Part shown: in pieces, positions 8,619-20,826 of the stretch | Layout: each line of letters starts with the position of its first letter | How positions within the stretch are numbered: the stretch's first letter is position 1 | Source: Plesiocystis pacifica SIR-1 | GTDB lineage: Bacteria; Myxococcota_A; Polyangia; Nannocystales; Nannocystaceae | Assembly (NCBI RefSeq): GCF_000170895.1 | Contig: NZ_ABCS01000002.1 | Span: 62,001 to 126,000 of the forward strand | Length of the DNA: 64,000 nucleotides | Direction: 5' to 3' | Position numbers and translations under genes: made by a program | The notes under the pieces: model-generated | The model's input: only the letters and a program-made list of their open reading frames with translations | The model's database searches: none | What the model was told of the DNA's origin: nothing

Positions 8619-9188
8619 CTCCCCCTCGCCCACCCCACGCCGCCCGAGTGGCTCGAGGTCGTGCTCGCTAGCTTCGACGACTTCCTCGTCGACCACGCGG
8701 CGTGCGAGCGCAAGGCCTCGGCCACGGGCATGGCCTTCGTGGTCCGCTACCCCGACCGCCCCGACCTGCTCGAGCCGATGATCGCCTTCGCCCGCGAGGA
8801 GCTCGAGCACTTCCACGAGGTCTACCGCCTCGTCGCCGCCCGCGGCCTGCGCCTGCGCCCCGACGAGAAGGACCCCTACGTCGAGCCGCTGATGCGCTGG
8901 ATCCGGACCGGCCGCGACGCCCGGCTCCTCGATCGCCTGGTGCTCGGCGGCGTGGTCGAGGCCCGGGGCTGCGAGCGCTTTGGCCTCGTCGCCGAGGGGC
9001 TGCCCGCGGGCGAGCTCAAGGACTTCTACACCCGGCTGTGGCAGGCCGAGGCCCGGCACGTCGGCCTGTTCCTCCGCCTCGCTCGCGCCCTCTTCCCCGT
9101 CGAGCGCGTGGACGCCCGGGTCGCCGAGCTCCTCGCCCTCGAGGCCGACCTCGTCCGCACCCTGCCCCTGCGCCCGGCGCTGCACTGA
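8616..9188 (+). CDS. miaE: MiaE-type tRNA-(ms2io6A37) hydroxylase
   Basis: 190 residues. MiaE is a ferritin-like diiron monooxygenase that hydroxylates the isopentenyl group at tRNA position 37. Both iron-binding EXXH motifs are visible (EELEHFHEVYR and AEARHVGLF), with a further conserved Glu at CERKAS and one at VVEARGCERF. Length is normal for the family. The GTG at 8616 is used because TAGAGT (8602-8607) precedes it by eight bases and the family N-terminus starts here. The next gene follows by 11 bases. Confidence 0.86.
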   Translation: MLPLAHPTPPEWLEVVLASFDDFLVDHAACERKASATGMAFVVRYPDRPDLLEPMIAFAREELEHFHEVYRLVAARGLRLRPDEKDPYVEPLMRWIRTGRDARLLDRLVLGGVVEARGCERFGLVAEGLPAGELKDFYTRLWQAEARHVGLFLRLARALFPVERVDARVAELLALEADLVRTLPLRPALH

Positions 9189-9199
9189 GAGTTTGAGCC

Positions 9200-9907
9200 A
9201 TGCCGATCCCCGCCGCCGTCCTCCAAGCCTGGGCCATCGCCGTCGGCGGGATGTCTTCCCTCGCGACGGCGCTCATCGTGCTCATCTTGCTCAACCGCAA
9301 GCGAGGACCCGGCGCGGCCTTTGCCTTCGGCCTGGCCTACTTCGGCGGCTACGTGGTCATCGGCCTGACCGGCGTGTTCGTGGGCGCGAGCGTGCTCGAG
9401 CTCGACCTGAGCACCGGCCCCTCGCCGACCACCGCGGGCGTGACCCTGGCCCTGGGCCTGCTGCTCAGCGCCGCCAGCGTCCGCGTGTGGCGAAGGCCCC
9501 CGGCCAGCCTGGGCGGCGAGGACGACGACTCCTTCCTCGGCCAGGTGTTCGCCACCCTCGACGAGCTCCCCCTCGCCCGGGCCCTCGGCTTCGGGGCGGC
9601 CCTGCCCCTGCTCAACGTCAAGAACCTGGCCATCTACCTCCCGGCCGTGGCCCTGCTCGCCAGCGCCGAGCTCACCCCGACCGGGCGGGCGCTGGCCGTG
9701 GTCTCGAGCGCCGCGATCTTCAGCGGCGGCCTGCTGATCCCCCTGCTGATCCGCGTGCTGTTTCCACGCCGGTGCGCGGACTGGCTGGCCGCCATGCGCC
9801 GGTGGATCGAGGCCCACGCCACCCGCGTCGCCCAGGTCATCCTGCCCTGCATCGCCGTGGCCCTGCTGGCCCGCGGCGGGTGGAGCTTCTGGCAGCTCTA
9901 CGCGTGA
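9200..9907 (+). CDS. SAP/GAP-family (LysE superfamily) membrane protein
   Basis: 235 residues with about six predicted membrane segments. The layout, with a polar loop (about residues 97-120) between helices three and four and LPLLNVKNLAIYLPA entering helix four, resembles the sulfolipid-1-addressing protein (SAP/GAP) family of the LysE superfamily, thought to export small molecules or lipids. Substrate unknown. It starts 11 bases after miaE with no own -10-like element, so it is probably cotranscribed. Confidence 0.72.
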   Translation: MPIPAAVLQAWAIAVGGMSSLATALIVLILLNRKRGPGAAFAFGLAYFGGYVVIGLTGVFVGASVLELDLSTGPSPTTAGVTLALGLLLSAASVRVWRRPPASLGGEDDDSFLGQVFATLDELPLARALGFGAALPLLNVKNLAIYLPAVALLASAELTPTGRALAVVSSAAIFSGGLLIPLLIRVLFPRRCADWLAAMRRWIEAHATRVAQVILPCIAVALLARGGWSFWQLYA

Positions 9908-9918
9908 GCGCGAGGTGC

Positions 9919-9933
9919 TAACCTGTCGAGGTG
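9919..9933 (+). promoter_or_regulatory. TAACCT -10-like element of the PEP dikinase gene
   Basis: TAACCT at 9919-9924, six bases before GTG 9931. Confidence 0.5.
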
Positions 9934-12651
9934 GTCGAGCTGGTCCTGCCCTTCACCAGCATCGGGCCCGCCGACTTGCCGCGCGTCGGGGGCAAGGGGG
10001 CGAAGCTCGGTGAGCTGCACCGGGCGGGCATGGCCGTCCCGCCGGGCTTTTGCGTGACCACGGCTGCGTTCGCGCAGTTCTTCACCGCCGCCAACGCCCA
10101 GGCGCTGACCGAGGCCCTCGACGCCATCGACCCGCGAGCGGCCGACGAGCTCGACCAGGTCCGCACCCTGGGCGCCCAGCTCCGCGCCCACCTCGAGGCC
10201 GCGCCCATCCCCGAGCCCGTCGAGGCGGCGATCCGCGAGGGCCTGGCCGCGGCCACCTCCGCCGACACCCTCGGCCCTGGGCCCGCCTGGGCCGTGCGCT
10301 CCTCGGCGACCCTCGAGGACCTCGCCGAGGCCTCCTTCGCCGGCCAACACGACACCTACCTGGGCGTCCGCGGCGTCGAGGAGCTGCTCGACCGGGTGCG
10401 CGCGTGCTGGGCCAGCGCGTTCACGGACCGGGCCATCACCTACCGACGCCAGCACGGCTTTCGCTCGGCCCAGGTCGAGCTTTGCGTGGTCATCCAGCGC
10501 ATGGTCGCGGCCGAGGTGTCCGGCGTGGCGTTCAGCGCCGACCCCCTCGGCGGCCACCGCCGCGTCGCCTCGATCGACGCGACCTGGGGCCTGGGCGAGG
10601 CCCTCGTGTCCGGCCTCGTCGAGCCCGACAACTACCGCCTCGACCGCGACGCAGGCGCGCTGCTCGAGCACCGCGTGGGCGCCAAGGCCATGGCGATCAC
10701 GATGACCGCGACGGGCACGGCGACCCACGACCTGCCCGAGGCGCGCCGGCAACAGCGAGCCCTCGACGACGCCCAGCTCGCCCTCCTGCTCGCGCTCCTC
10801 GACGCCGTCGAGGCCCACTACGGCGAGCCCCAGGACATCGAGTGGTGCTTCGAGGCCGGCGCCCTCTACCTCGTCCAGGCCCGGCCCATCACCACGCTCT
10901 ACCCCATCCCCGAGGTGTTCGGCGCTGACGCTCCGCCCCCCGACGTGGGCGAGCGCCTCTACATCAGCTTCAACCACCTCCAGGTCATGACCGACACCAT
11001 CCGGCCGCTGGGCATGGACACGTTGCGCTACCTCTTTCCCCTCGGCAAGGCCCGGGACGAGGACCCCTCCACCGTCTTTCGCCGCGCGGGCGGTCGCCTG
11101 TTCATCGACCTGACCCCCGCGCTGCTGCGCCCGGCCATGGGCGCGCGCTTGCTCCGGGGCCTGACCCTCGCCGACCCCAAGATGGCCGCCATCGCCCAGG
11201 AGGTGGCCGGGCGCGGGGGCTTCGAGCGCCCCGCCGGCCGGACCAAGCGCCCGATTCGTCCCCTGCTGCGGCGCATCGTGTTGCCCGTGCTGCGCCAGCT
11301 CGTCCCCAACCTGCTGTGGCGCGACCCCGTGCGCCTGCGGGCCTGGTTCGAGGACTCCGTCGAGGCCCTCGCCCAGCAGTGGCAGCGCGAGCTGTCCGCC
11401 CCCGGCGACGCCCAAGCCCGGCTCGCGGCCATCCGCGCCTTCCTCCAGCGCGGCCTCGCCCACGCCCTGCGCAACTACTTCCCCGTGCTCATCACCGGCG
11501 TGCTCTCGTGGAAGCTGATCCAGCGCCTGACGGGCGGCGACCCCCGAGCCGAGGCCCTCAGCCGCGGCCTCGAGGGCAACGTGACCACGCAGATGGACCT
11601 CGAGCTCGCCGACCTCGCCGACCTCGCCCGCGAGCACCCCGAGCTGCGCGCCCGGATCCATGACCAGCCCGAGCTGCTCCTCGACCCCGGGGCCCTCGCC
11701 GAGCTCTCTGGCGGCCCGGGCCTCGCCGAGGCGTGGGCGCGGTTCATCGAGCGCTACGGCCACCGGGCGATCGGCGAGATCGACATCACCCGCCAGCGCT
11801 GGTCCGAGACCCCCGACAGCCTGCTCGCCTCGCTCTCGGGCATGCTCCTCGACACGTCCACCGAGTCGCCCGGCCAACACCGTCGGCAGCACGAGCTCGC
11901 CGCGCGCTCGGCCGAGGAGGCCGCCGCCGGGCTGCTCGCCGACAGCCGCGGGCTCCGGCGGCGGCTCATTCGCCACCTGCTCCCCCGCGCGCGCATGGGC
12001 CTGGCCGTCCGCGAGCACCCCAAGTTCCTGCTCATGCGCGGGCTCGGGGCCGCGCGCGAGGGCCTGGTCGAGATCGCCGCGGAGCTCGTCGCCCGCGGGC
12101 AGCTCGACGCGCCCGAGGACCTGTGGTGGCTCGAGTACGGCGAGATCGAGGCCGGCCTCGGGGCGGGCGTCCAGACCCCTCCCCTTCGCCAGCGCGTCGC
12201 CGAGCGCCGCACCGCCTACGCCGCCCACGCGCATCTTCGCCCGCCGCGGGTCATCCTCAGCACCGGCGAGGTCCCCCGCCTGCAACCCCGCGGCGACCTG
12301 CCGCCCAACACCCTCGAGGGCGTGTCCGCCTCCCTCGGCGTCATCGAGGGCACCGCCCGCGTCGTCCTCGACCCCACCCGCGAGCGCCTCGAGCCCGGGG
12401 AGATTCTCGTCGCACCGTTCACCGATCCGGGCTGGACCCCGCTCTTTGTCCACGCCGCGGGGCTCGTCATGGAGGTCGGCGGCCTCATGACCCACGGCTC
12501 CGTCGTCGCCCGGGAGTACGGCTTGCCGGCCGTCGTCGGTGTCGACGACTGCACGACCAAGATACGCAGCGGTCAACGCCTGCGCCTCGACGGAGACCAG
12601 GGCCTCGTCACCATTCTCGACGATCCCGGCCCGCCAACTTCGGTAGGATGA
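9931..12651 (+). CDS. PEP synthase-like dikinase resembling rifampin phosphotransferase
   Basis: 906 residues. The ATP-grasp domain comes first (VGGKGAKLGELHRAG, WAVRSSATLEDLAEASFAGQ, VIQRMVAAEVSGVAFSADP, ending in LYLVQARPIT). Next is a middle substrate domain opening with SFNHLQVMTDTIRPLGM. The C-terminal swivelling domain (about 815-906) carries the phosphorylatable His in GGLMTHGSVVAREYG. Domain order ATP / substrate / His and the middle motif resemble rifampin phosphotransferase; classical PEP synthase has His before a TIM-barrel PEP domain, which is missing here. It should move ATP's beta-phosphate onto an unknown acceptor. GTG 9931 is six bases after TAACCT (9919-9924). Confidence 0.83.
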   Translation: MVELVLPFTSIGPADLPRVGGKGAKLGELHRAGMAVPPGFCVTTAAFAQFFTAANAQALTEALDAIDPRAADELDQVRTLGAQLRAHLEAAPIPEPVEAAIREGLAAATSADTLGPGPAWAVRSSATLEDLAEASFAGQHDTYLGVRGVEELLDRVRACWASAFTDRAITYRRQHGFRSAQVELCVVIQRMVAAEVSGVAFSADPLGGHRRVASIDATWGLGEALVSGLVEPDNYRLDRDAGALLEHRVGAKAMAITMTATGTATHDLPEARRQQRALDDAQLALLLALLDAVEAHYGEPQDIEWCFEAGALYLVQARPITTLYPIPEVFGADAPPPDVGERLYISFNHLQVMTDTIRPLGMDTLRYLFPLGKARDEDPSTVFRRAGGRLFIDLTPALLRPAMGARLLRGLTLADPKMAAIAQEVAGRGGFERPAGRTKRPIRPLLRRIVLPVLRQLVPNLLWRDPVRLRAWFEDSVEALAQQWQRELSAPGDAQARLAAIRAFLQRGLAHALRNYFPVLITGVLSWKLIQRLTGGDPRAEALSRGLEGNVTTQMDLELADLADLAREHPELRARIHDQPELLLDPGALAELSGGPGLAEAWARFIERYGHRAIGEIDITRQRWSETPDSLLASLSGMLLDTSTESPGQHRRQHELAARSAEEAAAGLLADSRGLRRRLIRHLLPRARMGLAVREHPKFLLMRGLGAAREGLVEIAAELVARGQLDAPEDLWWLEYGEIEAGLGAGVQTPPLRQRVAERRTAYAAHAHLRPPRVILSTGEVPRLQPRGDLPPNTLEGVSASLGVIEGTARVVLDPTRERLEPGEILVAPFTDPGWTPLFVHAAGLVMEVGGLMTHGSVVAREYGLPAVVGVDDCTTKIRSGQRLRLDGDQGLVTILDDPGPPTSVG

Positions 12652-12657
12652 CGCATG
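12644..12657 (+). promoter_or_regulatory. TAGGAT -10-like element of fdxA
   Basis: TAGGAT at 12644-12649 overlaps the end of the dikinase gene, five bases before ATG 12655. Confidence 0.45.
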
Positions 12658-12963
12658 ACCTTCGTCGTCACCTCCAACTGCCAACGTTGCCGCTTCACCG
12701 ACTGTGTCGCCGTCTGTCCCGTGGAGTGCTTCCACGGCGACAAGGAGATGCTCTACATCGATCCCGACGAGTGCATCGACTGCGGCGCGTGCGTGCCCGA
12801 GTGCCCCGTCGAGGCGATCTACGACGAGACGGAGGTCCCCCCAGAGCAGATCGAGTGGATCGAGATCAACGCCGCGCGGGCTTCCGAGCTCCCGGTGGTC
12901 GCCGAGACCGAGACGCCGCTACCCACGGCCGAGGAACGCCGCAAGCAGCTCGGCTTTGGTTAG
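12655..12963 (+). CDS. fdxA: 7Fe ferredoxin (FdxA-like)
   Basis: 102 residues. The N-terminal cluster motif is CQRCRFTDCVAVCPVECF, with the spacing expected for a 3Fe-4S site plus the shared Cys; the second is CIDCGACVPECP for a 4Fe-4S site. The C-terminal tail ending in ERRKQLGFG is typical of the FdxA group. It is a small cytosolic electron carrier. Its ATG is three bases after the dikinase stop, but TAGGAT (12644-12649) lies inside the end of that gene, so it may also have its own leaderless transcript. Confidence 0.92.
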   Translation: MTFVVTSNCQRCRFTDCVAVCPVECFHGDKEMLYIDPDECIDCGACVPECPVEAIYDETEVPPEQIEWIEINAARASELPVVAETETPLPTAEERRKQLGFG

Positions 12964-13004
12964 CTCGGCCCGCTCGGAGGGCGCTCTCGCTCCCGCGACG
13001 GTGG

Positions 13005-13017
13005 TAGCGTGAAGGCC

Positions 13018-13020
<3 letters not shown>
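13005..13020 (+). promoter_or_regulatory. TAGCGT -10-like element of the RCC1 lipoprotein gene
   Basis: TAGCGT at 13005-13010, seven bases before ATG 13018. Confidence 0.5.
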
Positions 13021-14619
<1,599 letters not shown>

Positions 14620-14680
14620 TCGAGGGGCTCTCGAGAGCGCGATGCGGCGCGACGAATTGTGTGGTCGTCACTCGATGACC

Positions 14681-14695
14681 TAAGCTCGCATCATG
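14681..14695 (+). promoter_or_regulatory. TAAGCT -10-like element of a Cys-rich lipoprotein gene
   Basis: TAAGCT at 14681-14686, six bases before ATG 14693. Confidence 0.5.
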
Positions 14696-15241
14696 CGCAT
14701 GATTTGGACTCGGAGCCTCCCCCTGGCCGCGGCTTTGGCCCTGACCTTCGCCTGCGGCGACGACGGGGGTGAAGACGGCAGCAACGATGACTTTGGCACG
14801 CCCGACACGGGTGATACTGGCGGCGACGAAGCCGAAGCCGGAACCACCGAGGGCGGCACGGACGCGGGCACCGACGACGGTACGGGCGACACCACCGACG
14901 CCGAGGCGGACACGCAGGCTGACGCCGAAGCCGAAGCCGAAGCCGACGCCGAGGAGGGCGAGACCGCCGGCGGAGGCTGTGCCGACCTCGACAGCGAGGA
15001 GGCTTGCAACGCCGACGCCAACTGCCAGTCCGTGCTCGGCTCGAAGCTCAAGACCAACGGCGCGAACGCGCCCTGCCTCCAGGAGGTCGACTTCATCGGC
15101 TGCATCGACGCCCAAGGCTGCGGCGACGCCCTCACCTGGTTTTGCAACGGCAACCAGATCTACGAGGTCCTCGACACCTGCGGACCCGAGGGCTTCGAGA
15201 TGTGCGAGCCGCCACGAGAGCTCAACGGCGCCTGTCCCTGA
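14693..15241 (+). CDS. acidic-linker lipoprotein with Cys-rich C-terminal module
   Basis: 182 residues; family not recognised. A lipoprotein signal (ALALTFAC) is followed by about 70 residues rich in D, E, G and T, including an alternating AEADAEAEAEADAEEGE tract. A compact C-terminal domain with eight to nine cysteines follows (CADLDSEEACNADANCQ, CLQEVDFIGCIDAQGCGDA, CNGNQIYEVLDTCG). Myxobacterial genomes have many such anchored Cys-rich proteins of unknown role. ATG 14693 lies six bases after TAAGCT (14681-14686). Confidence 0.75.
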   Translation: MRMIWTRSLPLAAALALTFACGDDGGEDGSNDDFGTPDTGDTGGDEAEAGTTEGGTDAGTDDGTGDTTDAEADTQADAEAEAEADAEEGETAGGGCADLDSEEACNADANCQSVLGSKLKTNGANAPCLQEVDFIGCIDAQGCGDALTWFCNGNQIYEVLDTCGPEGFEMCEPPRELNGACP

Positions 15242-15349
15242 GCCACCACTCACGTAGTCCAGGCCACGCTTTGTTCTGTACGAACCGTGGTCTGGATCAT
15301 GGCTCTTCGCCGACGCTCAGCGAAGCATGGCACCGAACGACAATCAGAC

Positions 15350-15364
15350 TATCTTCGGTGCATG
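15350..15364 (+). promoter_or_regulatory. TATCTT -10-like element of the beta-domain lipoprotein gene
   Basis: TATCTT at 15350-15355, six bases before ATG 15362. Confidence 0.5.
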
Positions 15365-16837
15365 TCCCCCCACTCCCCTAGCCTACGTTCTCGCTCCAGC
15401 GTCGCCCTCGCTCTCACCCTCACCCTCGGATTTGGCCCGGGCTGCGCCGAGGAGGAAGAGCCCAGCGGCGCCTTGGGGGACGCCTGCGATCCGGGGCCCG
15501 ACGCGTGCGGAGACGGGCTGAGCTGTGAGCCCCTGTCCAGCGGCGAAGGCCACGTGTGCGCGGGCTCCGTCGAGCTGCGCGGGCAGGTCATCGACGCCCT
15601 CGATCAGAGCGCCATCGAAGGCGCCCGGGTCCTCGCCCTCGACGAGACCGGCTCGCCCGTGAGCGACGTGGCGCTGTCTGACGCCGACGGTCGCTACAGC
15701 CTGCCGATCTCCGTGCCCCGCGACCCCGACGGCAACCCGGCCACCGCCGTGACCTTCACCCTCTCGGCCTCCGCCGCCGACTACCAGCTCTACCCCAGCG
15801 GCCTCCAGCCCGCCTTCCCCGTCAGCACCGCGGACATCACCAGCGTCGAGGACGACCCCGAGGTCGAGGGCGACGAGAACCTCTCGGCGATCGAGAACGC
15901 GTCCACGACCATCGGCCTGCTCCCCCTCGAGGGCGGCGGCGGGTTCACGATCACCGGGCGCGTGGCCACGGAGGCGGACGAGGTCGGCGGCACCTTGGTG
16001 GTCGCCGACGGCGGCGCGGGCAGCTACACCATCGCCGACCGCAGCGGCGCCTTCACCCTGTTCAACGTCGCCTCCGGGGCCAACACCATCCGGGGCTACC
16101 GCGGCGGCCTCCAGGTCCTGCCCGAGATGCTCGAGGTCAGCGCCGACGTCGACGGGGTCGTCCTCGGCCTCGCCGACGGTGGCCTGTCCGCGGTCAGCGG
16201 CAGCGTCAACATCGTCAACGCCGCGGGCGGAAGCGAGACCTCGGTGGTGCTCATCCCCAGCGCGCTATTCGACGAGGTGTTCGAGTTTGGCCCCGTGCCC
16301 TTTGGGCTGCGCGCGCCGGAGCCCGGCGTGGCCGCCAACATCAGCTCCAGCTGGACCATCCCCGCGGTCCCCGAGGGGACCTACAAGGTCATCGCCTCCC
16401 TCGAGAACGACGACCTGGTCCGCGACCCCGACACCAGCATCGCGGGCACCGAGATCCTCGAGATCGAGGTCGTCGCGGGGGAGGACATCGAGATCCAGGA
16501 CAGCTTCAAGGTCACCGAGGCCCTGGCCGTCATCAGCCCGGGCGCCGACGGCCCCGAGGAGGTCAGCGGCACCCCGGTGTTCGAGTTCGCCGACGACAGC
16601 TCGGAAGACCGCTACGAGGTCATCGTCCACGACGCCCTGGGCAACGAGGTCTGGCGCGACGACCAGGTCCCCGGCGTGAACGGGAATGGCACCGTGACCG
16701 TCGACTACGGCGGCCCCGCCCTCGAGCCGGGCATGTTCTACCGCTTCCAGGCGACCTCGTGGAAAGACGGCAACCCCGAGGCCACGGCCCTGAGCCGGAC
16801 CGAGGACCTGCGCGGCGTGTTCATCTACGTCGAATAG
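15362..16837 (+). CDS. lipoprotein with carboxypeptidase-regulatory-like beta domains
   Basis: 491 residues. A lipobox-like end (GFGPGC) is followed by a short Cys-bearing stretch (CDPGPDACGDGLSC), then VELRGQVIDALDQSAIEGARV, the start of a CarboxypepD_reg-like beta-sandwich. A second such unit begins at FTITGRVATEADEVGG and a third near SAVSGSVNIVNAAGG. The final 90 residues look like an extra Fn3-like beta domain (ALAVISPGADGPEEVSG to EDLRGVFIYVE). It is probably an extracellular structural or binding protein. ATG 15362 lies six bases after TATCTT (15350-15355); longer in-frame starts lack a signal peptide. Confidence 0.75.
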   Translation: MSPHSPSLRSRSSVALALTLTLGFGPGCAEEEEPSGALGDACDPGPDACGDGLSCEPLSSGEGHVCAGSVELRGQVIDALDQSAIEGARVLALDETGSPVSDVALSDADGRYSLPISVPRDPDGNPATAVTFTLSASAADYQLYPSGLQPAFPVSTADITSVEDDPEVEGDENLSAIENASTTIGLLPLEGGGGFTITGRVATEADEVGGTLVVADGGAGSYTIADRSGAFTLFNVASGANTIRGYRGGLQVLPEMLEVSADVDGVVLGLADGGLSAVSGSVNIVNAAGGSETSVVLIPSALFDEVFEFGPVPFGLRAPEPGVAANISSSWTIPAVPEGTYKVIASLENDDLVRDPDTSIAGTEILEIEVVAGEDIEIQDSFKVTEALAVISPGADGPEEVSGTPVFEFADDSSEDRYEVIVHDALGNEVWRDDQVPGVNGNGTVTVDYGGPALEPGMFYRFQATSWKDGNPEATALSRTEDLRGVFIYVE

Positions 16838-16932
16838 CTCGAGTCGCCGCTCACGGCAGCCCGAGCGCCTGGGCGTCAGCGACCGCCTCACCGCCGATTG
16901 ACCCCACGGCGGGCCTTGGCGATGCTCGACGC

Positions 16933-17607
16933 ATGCGCGCTTGGCTCTCCTTCACCACGGTCTGTGCCGCGGGGCTCTTGGCCCTCGCCTGCGCCGACGA
17001 CGAAGCCTCCCCCACCGGCGACGAGCAGGGGTCGGGCTCGGACAGCTCGAGCGACGGCACCACGGAGGAGGACGAGGAGTCGAGCACCTTCTCGAGCGAG
17101 ACGATGAGCGAGTCCTCCGAGGACGGCTCCGAGTCGACGACGCAAGAGGAGGACAGCTCCGAGTCCACCGACGACAGCTCGACCGACGACAGCTCCACGG
17201 GCGACACCTCGACCGAAGACACCGCCGAGGCGTCCGACACCAACTGTCCGCCCGGGACCTTCGGCTGCCCCTGCGACCAAGGCCTGTGCGAGGACCCCTT
17301 CGTGTGCGCCGACGGCATCTGCCAGCTCCCCACCGAGGACAACTGCGGCGACATCCAGACCCAGTACGACGCGCTGATCGAGGCGTCGAACAGCTGCACC
17401 GACGACGCCGACTGCCAGTGGCTCTACGGGCACTGCGGGGTGGGCCTGGGCGAGTGCTACACCCTCGTCAACCTCGGCGTGGACCAGGGAGACTTCGACG
17501 CCCTCGCCGCGCTGTGGGAGGGCGCGAGCTGCTCGGGCCCGGTGTGCGACTGCCCCCCGCCTCCCGCGAGCGTGCCCTGCGTGGACAACGTGTGCGCCTG
17601 GCCGTAG
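16933..17607 (+). CDS. Ser/Thr/Glu-rich linker lipoprotein
   Basis: 224 residues. A lipoprotein signal (LLALAC) is followed by about 80 residues of S/T/D/E linker and a C-terminal Cys-rich part (CPPGTFGCPCDQGLC, CADGICQLP, CGDIQTQYDALIEASNSC, CDCPPPP). The last half resembles small Cys-rich domains found only in deltaproteobacterial lipoproteins; no function known to me. The hexamer six bases before ATG 16933 is GATGCT, a weaker match to the -10 pattern of neighbouring genes. Confidence 0.72.
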   Translation: MRAWLSFTTVCAAGLLALACADDEASPTGDEQGSGSDSSSDGTTEEDEESSTFSSETMSESSEDGSESTTQEEDSSESTDDSSTDDSSTGDTSTEDTAEASDTNCPPGTFGCPCDQGLCEDPFVCADGICQLPTEDNCGDIQTQYDALIEASNSCTDDADCQWLYGHCGVGLGECYTLVNLGVDQGDFDALAALWEGASCSGPVCDCPPPPASVPCVDNVCAWP

Positions 17608-17682
17608 ATCGGCCTCCCTAGCCGAGCAGCCTCGCCCAGCCTTTCCCGGTAGCCGCGCGCTTTTTTATGGCGCTCAGGGCCC

Positions 17683-17697
17683 TATCATCCGGCGATG
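17683..17697 (+). promoter_or_regulatory. TATCAT -10-like element of cysH
   Basis: TATCAT at 17683-17688, six bases before ATG 17695. Confidence 0.55.
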
Positions 17698-18444
17698 GCC
17701 GCCCTCGAGGTCGACTCCCTCACCGCCGAGCTCGCCGAGCTCTCCCCCCGTCGGATCCTGCGCCGCGCCTTCGAGCTGTTCGAGCCCGAGGACATCGCGA
17801 TCAGCTTCTCGGGCGCCGAGGACGTGATGCTCGTCGACTTCGTCTGCGAGCTCCTCGACCCCGTCAAGCCCCGGGTGTTCAGCCTCGACACCGGCCGCCT
17901 GCACCCCGAGACCTACCGCTTCTTCGCCACCGTCGAGGAGCGCTACGGGCTGCGCATCGAGTACTGCTTCCCCGAGGCCGAGGCGGTCCAGACCCTGGTC
18001 CGCAAAAAGGGCCTGTTCTCGTTCATCGAGGACGGCCACGGCGAGTGCTGCGGCGTCCGCAAGGTCGCGCCCCTGCGCCGCCAGCTCTCGGGGCTGCGCG
18101 CGTGGATCACCGGCCAGCGCCGCGACCAGAGCCCGGGGACCCGCAAGGGCGTCCCGGTGTTCGAGCTCGACGGGGCCTTCACCGGGCGAGGCGGCGGGCC
18201 GCTGTACAAGTTCAACCCCCTCGCGGCGATGACCTCGACCGAGGTCTGGGACACCATCCGCGCCTTCGAGATCCCCTACAACCCCCTCCACGCCCGCGGC
18301 ATGGTCAGCATCGGCTGCGAGCCCTGCACCCGCGCGACCTTGCCGGGCGAGCACGAGCGCGCCGGTCGGTGGTGGTGGGAAGAGGCGACCAAGAAAGAGT
18401 GCGGGCTGCACGTGGGCAACCTCGACGGCCCCAGCGAGGGATGA
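17695..18444 (+). CDS. cysH: APS/PAPS reductase family protein (probable adenylyl-sulfate reductase)
   Basis: 249 residues. Reduces activated sulfate to sulfite in assimilatory sulfate reduction, in the cytoplasm. The PP-loop is [11 protein letters not shown] (about residues 35-45), followed by [13 protein letters not shown]. Four cluster cysteines are visible (ECCGVRK and GCEPCTR), which mark the iron-sulfur APS-reducing type rather than the cluster-free PAPS type, and the catalytic Cys sits in KECGLH. The gene overlaps the next by four bases (ATGA). ATG 17695 lies six bases after TATCAT (17683-17688). Confidence 0.92.
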   Translation: MAALEVDSLTAELAELSPRRILRRAFELFEPEDIAISFSGAEDVMLVDFVCELLDPVKPRVFSLDTGRLHPETYRFFATVEERYGLRIEYCFPEAEAVQTLVRKKGLFSFIEDGHGECCGVRKVAPLRRQLSGLRAWITGQRRDQSPGTRKGVPVFELDGAFTGRGGGPLYKFNPLAAMTSTEVWDTIRAFEIPYNPLHARGMVSIGCEPCTRATLPGEHERAGRWWWEEATKKECGLHVGNLDGPSEG

Positions 18445-19208
18445 GCGACGCCGAGCCCGATGCGGAGAAGCCCGACGCCGAGCCTGAAGTCGGGACCGCG
18501 CTGACGATCCTCCACCGAGACGACCGCCTGCTCGCCGTCGCCAAGCCCAGCGGGATGCTCGTGCACCGGGGCTGGGCCGCCGACGAGGCCGTGCTCGTCG
18601 ACCTGCTCCGCGCCCAGCTCGACGGCGCGGACGTGTTCCCCCTGCACCGCCTCGATCGCGGGACCTCGGGGGTGCTGTGCCTGGCCCTCGACAAGGAGGC
18701 CGCGGCCTTCGTCGGACAGCAGTTCGAGGCCCACGCGCCGCCGCTGACCAAGACCTACCTGGCCCTGGTTCGCGGCCTGGCCCCGGAGGCCGTCGACGTC
18801 GACCACGGGCTGCGGCCCCACGACAGCAAGACCGGCAAGCGGCGCAAGGCCGCCGACGCCCTCCCCCGGATCCCCGCTCAGACTCGCTTCGAGCGCATCG
18901 AGGCCCGGCAAATCGGCGAGCGCAGCTACTCCCTCGTGAAGGCCCTGCCGCGCACGGGTCGGACCCACCAGATCCGCCGCCACCTCAAGCACCTCGCGCA
19001 CCCCATCATCGGCGACGTGCGCTACGGCAAGGGCAATCAGAACCGCTACTTCCGGGCGCACTTCGACTTCCACCGCATGGCCTTGCACGCCGCCGCGCTG
19101 ACCCTCGAGCACCCCGACGGCGGCGCCCTCGAGCTCCGCGCCCCGGTGCCGGCGGACCTGCGCGAGCCGCTGCGCGCGATGGGCTTCGAGACCCTGCGCA
19201 CCTGGTAG
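18441..19208 (+). CDS. truC: RluA-family pseudouridine synthase, TruC-like
   Basis: 255 residues. The catalytic Asp lies in HRLDRGTSG, with the expected N-terminal [15 protein letters not shown] and the later [19 protein letters not shown]. The insert around [11 protein letters not shown] and the C-terminal FRMALHAA-type segment resemble TruC, which modifies U65 of tRNA; assignment within RluA is moderate. A short acidic N-terminal extension precedes the fold. The start codon overlaps the cysH stop, indicating coupled translation, with no obvious functional link. Confidence 0.85.
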   Translation: MSDAEPDAEKPDAEPEVGTALTILHRDDRLLAVAKPSGMLVHRGWAADEAVLVDLLRAQLDGADVFPLHRLDRGTSGVLCLALDKEAAAFVGQQFEAHAPPLTKTYLALVRGLAPEAVDVDHGLRPHDSKTGKRRKAADALPRIPAQTRFERIEARQIGERSYSLVKALPRTGRTHQIRRHLKHLAHPIIGDVRYGKGNQNRYFRAHFDFHRMALHAAALTLEHPDGGALELRAPVPADLREPLRAMGFETLRTW

Positions 19209-19299
19209 AGCGGACGCTCGGTGAGCTCCGCAGAACAGCAAGCGGTGCACATCGGGTATGGTCCGCTCCCTGCCCACCAGCCGCTCTGCGAGACCCACG

Positions 19300-20685
<1,386 letters not shown>

Positions 20686-20691
20686 TTGACC

Positions 20692-20708
20692 TGGGGGCTG
20701 CGCCCCCA
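20692..20708 (+). terminator. hairpin after aspartate kinase
   Basis: TGGGGGC (20692-20698) pairs with GCCCCCA (20702-20708) around a three-base loop, seven bases after the stop codon. No T-run follows, so termination by it alone is uncertain. Confidence 0.5.
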
Positions 20709-20826
20709 ACACAACCCCGATCTGGAGCGGCCGCCAGGCCCGCGAGCGCGAGCCTTCAATCGTCGCCGCGGCCTCTTGTAGAATCGTCGCGGTGATTTGG
20801 TTCCACCGCTTCGGTTGCACGGACGC

